DNA of 64,000 nt from Malus domestica. Its lineage: Eukaryota > Streptophyta > Magnoliopsida > Rosales > Rosaceae. The notes under the pieces were generated by a model that was not told the origin of the DNA, searched no databases, and saw only the letters and a list, made by a program, of their open reading frames with translations. A program made the translations under genes and the position numbers. The stretch covers positions 29,017,501-29,081,500 of the forward strand of contig NC_091677.1 of the NCBI RefSeq assembly GCF_042453785.1, read 5' to 3'. This document shows positions 56,970-64,000 of the stretch, piece after piece. The first letter of the stretch is position 1. Every line of letters starts with the position of its first letter.

Positions 56970-57123
56970 AAGAACTTTAACGAAAAACTTACAGTATTAT
57001 TCATTTTAATGAAAAATCACATTTTTACTTTAAAAAGTTAATCATTGTACTATTCATTTACAACATATTTTTGTCATTTTCGTTAAAAATTATAGTTTTC
57101 AAACTCTTTTTATTAGTTTTTCT
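56970..57123 (+). mobile_element. 154-bp Mutator-like MITE, TSD TTTATTTTT, with empty site
   Basis: Begins aagaactttaacgaaaaact and ends ttattagtttttc. The 9-mer TTTATTTTT flanks it at 56961-56969 and 57124-57132; block A has a single copy at 9713-9721. A 9-bp duplication indicates Mutator-type mobilisation. Other copies: 38532-38683, 60979-61135 and partly 13818-13893. Confidence 0.88.
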
Positions 57124-57641
57124 TTTATTTTTGTCTCTTTACGAATTTTTTGACATTTGACCCTCCACTCGTTCTAAAATTAACACTGTTAACTATTATA
57201 TATTACTAATTATAAAAATTAAAGAAAAATAAAAACAACGCAGTCAAATAAACACCAGACAACAACATACTCCAACCACGCCCAGTCACTACCGAAGCTC
57301 ATCCTCACCGCCAACAAAGTTCCTTTTCTTTCTCTATCTCTCTCCTCGAGATCTTTCTCTCTTGAATTCTCGTACTAGATCGTGATCCATTCATCCATCC
57401 AGTCAAACAACAAATGTTTTGTGGAGTACGAAATTTGAGAATGGAAGATATAGTGAAGAATTCGATAGAGAAAGATCTCGAGGAGAGAGATAGAGAAGGA
57501 GCTTTACGGTCGGTGAGGATGAGCTTTGGCGGTGACTGGTGTGGTTGGAATCTTTCCTAAGCTGCAACAACGAACGCAAATACGCCCAAATCTTGTTGTT
57601 CCATTTTGTGAAATAGTATCAGTGAAATGTTTTGCTGAAAC

Positions 57642-60007
57642 TAACACGGCCCGATCCCGATATTCCTCGAATACCAGGATAGGCACATGCTGGCTGACAC
57701 CCAAGGGTGACGAAAGCAATTTTGAATGCAAATGCTGAGAATAGGAATTAGATAAGACTTATAAATATAAAAGAATAATGAATATGCATTTAAGGAACGT
57801 GTTCAGAGCATACAACTAACTAGAACACTGAAAGAAATAATATAAAAATTAGTTGAACAAAGGAGTGGGTTCTACACCAAGATGACTCAAAGATGCCGAT
57901 GCGGAAATGCCTAGATGCTGGGATTGTATGCCTCGATTCTACGTTCTAAAGAGGGCGCAAAACAAACATGAGTGGACCAAGTTAATATATACATAATAAA
58001 ACAGTTATCAACATACTAACCCCTAGGTTTATATAAAGAAAATTACTAGCATAATAAGTGATAGGTTTACTGAAAACCCTAGCATGCCAAAAACATCTCA
58101 AAAGACATATCACGGAAAACAAAATATCAATCGTTTCACAGATCGTCTCGTAAATGCGGTGTGCTGCCAGTAAGATCATTGAATAAATATAACTCCCAGC
58201 CCTATGCCAGCATCGTGGTCTCTGCGCCTGTAGCCAGAGATTACCAACTCCTGGCCCAATGCCTGCTCCGTGTCTCTCAGCCCGTAGCTAGGGATTATTT
58301 CTATTGGCCTATCTACCAATACCAAATCCTCGTCCCAGGTGGCATAGTGTCCATTAGGTACGCATAAATAGTTACGCCTCTCATAAATAATCATTTCATA
58401 GTATAAAGTCATTCATCGTCTATACTATAAAGAGGGGTTTCTAAAACATGTTGTAGCATCCTATTGTCATCCATCAGATAGTCTACCAATTCATGGTTTT
58501 TATATAAAATACGATATATGAAACTATAGCTCAATATAAGCTAATAATTAATTCCTCACCAAAAACGAGACGATAAACAACATATTCCATAAAACATGCT
58601 TAACATAAAATCAGTTCATAAACTCGTAAGGCATGTTATTCATTTATGCAATTAAACTATGAAATCATGCAAATTTTAGAAGGGGTCCACTCACAGATAC
58701 TCTGTAGCAGCATAGTTATGCGGAAAAAGATTAAGGAAATCCCCACTAGCAACTTCACCTAAGCACAAAAATGTACAATTTATCAAACTACCTAGCTATA
58801 GAATTTCAAGAAATGGAAATGGGTCTTGGGTTTGGATCCAGATTAGGGTTTAGGTTTAGGTTAAATAGGATTAGGACCTATTGGGTTTTGGGTTTAGATA
58901 GTTTAGGAACAAATGGGTGGTTTGGGCTTGAGCCCAAACCCACACAACACACACACATGCACAACACAACACACACACAGCACAACACACACATACACAC
59001 GTGCACCACACACACGTGTACCATACACACTCACACGCACTCACCGTACACGCACACACCCACATGGACACACGCACACACCACACCCAAACACTCAGCC
59101 CACATACACTCGACCCGTAGGCTTAATAGCCAAAGGGAAAACTGGGATTAACCCACTTGAATAAAATCGGTCCGAGGCCCATTTGGGCTTTTAAAACAAT
59201 TAGCTGAAAATTAAAAGGAAATAGGTTGGGTTTTAAGGTTCTGGGCTGGTCCAAATACGGGCTAAAGCCCGTGGGTGTTCTGAAATGGCCTGATGGCCTG
59301 CGGGGTGTCGGGGAAGAACACCGGAGCTGCTATAGCTTCGGCCGACGGCAACGTATAAACCAAGCTCCCAAAATGCAGAGAAAAACACAGCTGAAGTGAT
59401 AGGAATGAGAATATACCACTGTGAGTCTCGACTGTGGTCGAGAATGGTTGGGTTGGTCACGGAACTTGTCAAGTTTTCTCGCTGGGTTCTGGAAAACAAC
59501 AATAGAGTGCATGCACAAATTATTACAGGGGTTTTAGACTTTAGATTTCAAGTCGATTTGAACATGCAAGGCTTGAGGATGATACCTGAAACATTATAGG
59601 GAAATCTCGAGCCAAAACAGAGACTGGAAGGCTGAGCTCTTCCTTAGATTCAGTAAGAACTATGAAGCTCTTTGTTCAGCACCACCATTCGATTTCCTAA
59701 GCCACATATATGCTCAATTTGAGGGTTTGGAGGTATGATTTAAATGGAGGTTTAGGATGGTGGTGGTCTGTGGCTTTCGGTGAAGAGAAGAGAGGTGAGG
59801 GAGATAAGGCGAGTGAGAAAGTGAGTCACGGGGAGGGGGCAGAGAGAGATGAGGTTTGTTAAGGTGCTACCACGTGGCAGTTTGAGGGAGTTTATGAATC
59901 TAAATAAAGGGTTCATATTTAGTCAAGCTAGGGGACCAAAATGATAAATTCAATAAAAGTTTGGGAAATTATAAAATTACATATAAATTCGGGGGTAGGA
60001 TTTAACA
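57642..60007 (+). mobile_element. Solo LTR, 2,366 bp, TSD GAAAC, with empty site
   Basis: Inserted between exact GAAAC copies at 57637-57641 and 60008-60012; the paralogous sequence at 13318-13322 has one uninterrupted GAAAC. It ends TTTAACA, and the start TAACACGGCCCGATCCC looks like a TG start with one G to A change. It resembles the LTR-like start at 50148. A CA-rich microsatellite runs 58939-59092 inside. No pol sequence, hence solo LTR; a small non-autonomous element is the alternative. Confidence 0.82.
58939..59092. repeat. (CA)n-rich low-complexity tract
   Basis: CACACA interrupted by CACGTG, TGCACA and CACACG words. The 126-, 83- and 71-codon frames over it are translations of the repeat. 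Confidence 0.9.
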
Positions 60008-60500
60008 GAAACACCCAATAAGAGGAACAAAATAACTATGATCGCAGGGCTACTGCTAGAAAGAGGACTTGCAGAGGACATTGAGAATAGTGCTATACAC
60101 ATTAATTGTTTCGGAGGATGCAGGTGAATTTGAACCATTCTTAAGCAACAACAACGAATGCAAATACGACTTCACCAATGAGCTTTATTTTCATCTAATT
60201 AAAAGTAAATCTCGGCAATGATTTGTTCATATTCAGACCTTGATTTTCATCTTATTATTCCCTTATGTCTCTTCTCGATAGTTTTTTGTTGCTGCGATTT
60301 AGCCTTACACATTTGTAGCTTCTGAGTTTTTTTATCCGAGTCTGCGATTCAGTTTTCTTTGCTCTTTGTTGTTCAACCGGTGCCACTTTTAGGATTATTA
60401 GTTGTATTTTGTTTCACTTGAAAATAAGAGGTTTTAAGTTTGATTCTCGCCAAAGATGAATTTAAACCACATTATTGCTAGCACATTGTGAGGCTAAATC
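60008..60500. repeat. WSD1 upstream block C, part 2
   Basis: Resumes at gaaacacccaataagagg and aligns with 13318-13800 (cattgagaat, ctcttctcgacag-like, ctgcgattcag). It links the block to exon 1 at 63197, as in the intact locus, although 2.7 kb of newer sequence lies between. Confidence 0.78.
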
Positions 60501-60978
60501 CACTCTCTTCCCCCTTAAGAAAAAAACTTGTGTGAGACTTAACTTGTCATTGAATTATGTTGAGTCACATTACAATCTATTCAAGACTTGTCGTTTGTTT
60601 GATTAAAAGTTTTAGAATGTTAACGTTAAAACCTAAAATGATTATTCAGAACTAAAACTAAAAATAGAAAAATAAAAACACATACCCCATCACCAGTACA
60701 TCTCCATATCAATCCAACTACCTAAACGGTTTGGGCCAAACCATTCATTTATGGTCTTCCTTTAATTCGTAGAAGGCTTCTATTGACCTATACACTCCTC
60801 TATCCTTAGTAAGGAGAGATTTTTCAATGTAATCGGAACACGGAGTAATATAACACGTGTTAATATATAAATGGTATAATATATATATTAAAAAAATTAA
60901 TAATTTAAAAAATAAAATGTTTCACCACGTATATTAGAATACGTGGTGTACTACCCGTATTTCGGTTACAATAAAAAT
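60501..60978. other. No gene recognised
   Basis: AT-rich spacer with a short inverted pair ccacgtat...atacgtgg near 60935-60955; nothing coding. Confidence 0.45.
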
Positions 60979-61135
60979 TGGGAGTTTTAACGAAAAGCCC
61001 ACGGTACTGTTCACTTTAACGAAAAACCACATTTTTACACTAAAAAGTCAAACTTGGTACTATTCACTTTACCCTTTATTTTGTTCTTATCATTAAAACT
61101 CAAAGTTTTCAAGCCATTTTCATTAGTTTTCCTAT
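60979..61135 (+). mobile_element. 154-bp Mutator-like MITE, copy
   Basis: Starts gggagttttaacgaaaagcc and ends ttcattagttttcct; same family as 56970-57123. Confidence 0.78.
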
Positions 61136-61309
61136 AAAAATTTCTCCTTGCTACTTTGACTAATTTTAACGTTTTGTCAGATGTGATTGAAAAAGAAAAG
61201 TCGGAACAGTTTGTTAGATTTGTTTGATATAGTCTTTGTTAGTGGGTGATTAACTGGAATGTTTTTATTAAATATACAGACAAGTGACAGCCAAACCCGA
61301 CCAAATAAA

Positions 61310-61527
61310 GGAGGCGGAATCTCTGCCCTCTCATTTTTCGTGTTCTTCCGTGCCCTCCTGTTTATGTGGTCACAGTTAAGCTACGTTAACATTTTATATT
61401 AATATTCATTTTTGTCTTATTATCTCTATAAAAAATAATATAAAATGTTGACGTGGTTTAACCGTGACCACACAAAACAGAAGGACACAAAGGACACGGA
61501 AAGTGAGAGGGCACAAAATCTGCCTCC
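61310..61527. mobile_element. Foldback Mutator-like MITE, 218 bp, TSD CCAAATAAA
   Basis: Arms of about 95 bp: left ggaggcggaatctctgccct and right, reversed, ggaggcagattttgtgccct, continuing through a shared gtggtcac and aacattttatatta. Exact 9-mer CCAAATAAA at 61301-61309 and 61528-61536. Confidence 0.92.
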
Positions 61528-61536
61528 CCAAATAAA

Positions 61537-62145
61537 ACCCTCCTATTTCTTTCTTAACAAATTCTCCCTCTTTACAACCTTAAAACACATCGACAATAAT
61601 TTCTGTATCGTTGTTAAAAAGAACACTTTGATCATTAGAGGAAAACAAGGTATTTCTAAGGTTTTTTAACAGGTTTTTTTTTATAGGTTTAACGAATGAA
61701 AGAAGATATATATTTCTGGGTATGTGCGTATTAATGGATTTAAATGATGGGGTCGGTTGGTGAGGACGAGGAGAGGGATGAGGTGCACTTGAGACAGTCT
61801 TTTGTTTTTCGATTTTAATTAACTAATCAATTATGTTATAATTTAATTTTTTTTCTAATTCAAAGTTAAAATAAGGAGAGTCCTCCATCATTTTGGTTAA
61901 ACACATGGTAAGTTTTGAATACAGTAGTGTCACTTAGCATGATCTAGTGACAAGTCGAGCCCTACAAAAGTTTTTTTTTCCGTTAGTGTAAAATATCTTT
62001 TAAAAATAATAATACAAAAAATAGACACAAAGGATACATGTCTTCTTATTTTTGTCGAAAAGGAGAATGTAATTAGGGAGAGCAATTTTGCTAACCACCA
62101 TAAACTATGATATATGCTCACCATGCACTTAATAATTTGACATGT
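61537..62145. other. No gene recognised
   Basis: AT-rich; small frames without features. Confidence 0.45.
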
Positions 62146-62159
62146 GTCATTTCACTTAA

Positions 62160-62930
62160 GTTTTTTTTTTTTTTTTTTGGAAAACTAAGTTACTTTTCCA
62201 TTAAACAAAGAGACTAGTACAAGGAAAAGATAGCCCAAAAAGCATCTCACAACCGAAATACAAGCTTAACAGGAAAAAGTAAATACAACACAAGGCCCCA
62301 AACAGCTTAGCTGAAAAACAACAGAAACCCTAAAAATAAAGAGGAAACCAGCAGCCACCACCAAATCTGACACACCTCCATCGGAAGGCCACCACCACCA
62401 AAAATTGAACAAAAAGCAGCAACTGGATCAACAGAAAATGGGGGTGAGCGAGCCACCAGCGTTGTAATCCTACCAAATAGTGCAAAAAGCACTTTAACAG
62501 CCACCCAAAACCAAGCATGTCATCGAGGAGAAGCACCCGGGGCTGAGTAGCAATGGTTGGTAGTTGTGGACTCACAACGAAAGGAGACATTGGAGCAAGA
62601 GAGGCGTCTACAGGTTCCGATCTGAGACAAGCTCAGAGAATTGAGACAAAGCTCAAAGAAAGCCAAAAGGAAAACAGAAGTAAAGCACCGTAGGAGAAAA
62701 AAACAGAGGAGGGAAAGCGTGGCAGGAGAAGTGGGAGGACTCGTGGGTGTGGGTAGCGGGATGGGTTGCAACAAGAGAGAAAAGGGCGGAGGGGGAAGGA
62801 GGATGACCTAAGGGCGTGGGTAACGGGCTAGAGAGGAGAAGAAAATGGGTAGCAATGAGGGAAAGCCGGCCGACTCCAACTAGAGGAAGGAGTTGGCGGT
62901 GAAGGCTGGGGATTTGGGGGGTTTCCTGCC
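62160..62930 (-). mobile_element. Poly(A) non-LTR retroposon, about 770 bp, minus strand
   Basis: A poly(T) tract at 62161-62178 is the reversed poly(A) tail. Flanks GTCATTTCACTTAA (62146-62159) and GTCATTTCAATTAA (62931-62944) agree at 13 of 14. The body, read on the minus strand, begins pyrimidine- and CCACCC-rich and ends GGGGCCTTGTGTTGTA... TTAATGGAAAAG, resembling the 3' end of the insertion at 4650-5459. It encodes no reverse transcriptase. Confidence 0.72.
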
Positions 62931-62944
62931 GTCATTTCAATTAA

Positions 62945-63123
62945 CTTTAGTTTTAATTTTTTTTCAAAATTGAAAAAGTAAGATTAATGTAAAAGTTGAC
63001 TAGAATTAAGTGAAATAACATATGACAAATGATTAGGTATGTGGTGAGCATACGCTATAATTATGGTAATGAACAAAAATGTTCTGACAGCAGACCTTTG
63101 ACTGTTTGCTGGTCACATTATTC
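62945..63123. other. Upstream flank of the second WSD1-like gene
   Basis: Short spacer; a match to the intact gene's flank starts about 63105 (ctggtcaca against atggccact). Confidence 0.5.
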
Positions 63124-63131
63124 TATAAATA
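63124..63131 (+). promoter_or_regulatory. TATA box of the second WSD1-like gene
   Basis: TATAAATA, 73 bp before the ATG, in the same context as 13922-13929; the leader is about 26 bp longer than in the intact gene. Confidence 0.7.
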
Positions 63132-63196
63132 CATGGCCGTTCATGCAAACTGATGAAAGGTTTATAATTTGAATAATATACATTACATAAACCAAG

Positions 63197-63379
63197 ATGG
63201 AGGTTTGGGAAGAGGAACTGGAGCCAGTGAGCCCTAATGGCCACTATTTCAACAGCTCTGTTTTATCGGTATCAGTTCTTGCTGTTTTGGAATATGAAAT
63301 TCCAATTGATGACTCTCAAACTTTGTCATTGCTCGAGAATGTGTTCCTGCCCATCAGCCCACGCTTCTCCTCTATAATG
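63197..63379 (+). CDS. Exon 1 of a second WSD1-like gene (partial at window end)
   Basis: 61 codons, same length and phase-0 donor (ATG|GTACCC) as exon 1 of the intact gene, with changes such as EVWEEELEPVSPNGHYFNSS. It encodes the N-terminal part of the acyltransferase. After the donor comes the CT/CA tract, then G+C-rich sequence (63405-63860) with no exon 2 match before 64000. Exon 1 itself is undamaged; the rest of the gene, if present, lies outside. Confidence 0.8.
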
Positions 63380-64000
63380 GTACCCTCTCTCTCTCTCTCT
63401 CACACACACACCACCCTGTCGACTGCACCTCCGGGTCGAGCGACACCAGAGAGGTTTTAGTTCGGATTATCGGCACTGGAGAGCACGAGAACCGCGAGAA
63501 CGGGGGTGCGACCGATTGGACTGTCTGGAGCCGACGGCGCCAATACGATCGCAGAACGAGAGATGTAGGTTGGGGAGGGCATGTGGTTGAGCTTTGAGTC
63601 GATCAGACGAGTGAGAGTGGAGGTGGTGGTGGTTTCATTGGATGGAGGGGAGAGGTTGGGAGCTGAGGAGGAGAAAGAGGAAGACGTTGGTGGTGAGAGG
63701 GTGGTGGGTTAAGTGGTCAATGCTGGGTGGGTGGTTGGGTGTGGGGATATATGCATATGGGAATTGGATTGTGTGTTTTTACAGGGTTTGGGTTGATGGC
63801 TGTGTCAATGTAGGAGTCGGGGTGTGTGTTGGGTTTTTGGGAAAGGGAAGAAGATGATGAACAGTCATCTTCTTCTTTTTATTTTATATTTTATTTTTAA
63901 GTTTTTAATTATATAAAAAATTTATTAAAATATTTTCTAATTCACATAGGTAATATTTAATTAGATTTGTGAGACTCAATTATGTGCTTTTGACACAATT
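63380..64000. other. Start of intron 1 or a foreign insertion, no exon found
   Basis: Follows the donor: (CT)n, (CA)n, then G+C-richer text unlike the homologous intron 1 at 14152-14924, ending AT-rich. Frames at 63642-63857 are not recognisable. It may be another retroposon inserted in the intron. Confidence 0.45.

Larger units (their letters stand above)
55760..57641. repeat. WSD1 upstream block C, part 1
   Basis: From about 55761 (tggggttaaatttaagagct) it aligns with block A from about 8966, and from about 56260 with 9450-9968 and 12545-13322. It carries two MITEs absent from A and B and is interrupted at 57641 by a solo LTR; it resumes at 60008. Confidence 0.8.

Noticed and set aside
58771..59164. 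Overlapping 126-, 83- and 71-codon frames
   Set aside because: They are translations of a CA-rich microsatellite inside the solo LTR.

Overview
This window is AT-rich plant nuclear DNA. It has one intact, intron-containing gene embedded in dense, nested transposable elements. The content (WSD1-type acyltransferase genes, FAR1-like and caulimovirid-like relics, Tat-type Ty3/gypsy, hAT, CACTA, PIF/Harbinger-like and Mutator-like elements) points to a eudicot. A dispersed 154-bp repeat with a 9-bp target duplication, and the style of the LTRs, make Rosaceae (apple/pear group) my best guess; that is an inference, not a proof.

Layout. 1-4618 is copy 1 of a composite repeat whose copy 2 is at 32712-37297: an LTR end carrying a movement-protein-like relic, then a minus-strand LTR and a gag-like 'putative plant transposon protein' relic. 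4619-6138 is a FAR1-like pseudogene split by an 810-bp poly(A) retroposon. 7021-13030 is a tandem pair of about 2.95-kb blocks (A and B); B carries a hAT element that A lacks. 13969-17286 is the intact five-exon WSD1-like wax ester synthase/diacylglycerol acyltransferase gene (467 codons). 17803-18008 is a second WSD1 fragment cut by a CACTA-like end. 19889-29457 is a complete minus-strand Tat-lineage retrotransposon with a GAATT target duplication and an antisense ORF next to its 3' LTR. 31790-34753 is the end of another gypsy element.

37.9-40.3 kb holds several MITEs. 40310-49023 is a hAT transposon (DUF4371 type) whose gene is split by a 5.7-kb CACTA element, itself holding a TIR element that holds another hAT carrying five 0.35-kb tandem repeats. 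50148 to about 52.9 kb is LTR-like sequence with an array of covarying hairpins. 53466-54895 is a possible degenerate hAT. 55106-55739 is a direct duplication of a WSD1 catalytic-exon fragment. 55760-60500 is a third copy (C) of the WSD1 upstream block, carrying a solo LTR and two MITEs. 61310-61527 is a foldback MITE, 62160-62930 a second poly(A) retroposon, and 63197-63379 is exon 1 of another WSD1-like gene.

The organising principle appears to be a WSD1 array that grew by duplication together with its upstream DNA and was then repeatedly hit by transposons. Because blocks A, B and C are paralogous, several insertions have a matching empty site inside this same window, which fixes their ends and target duplications directly.
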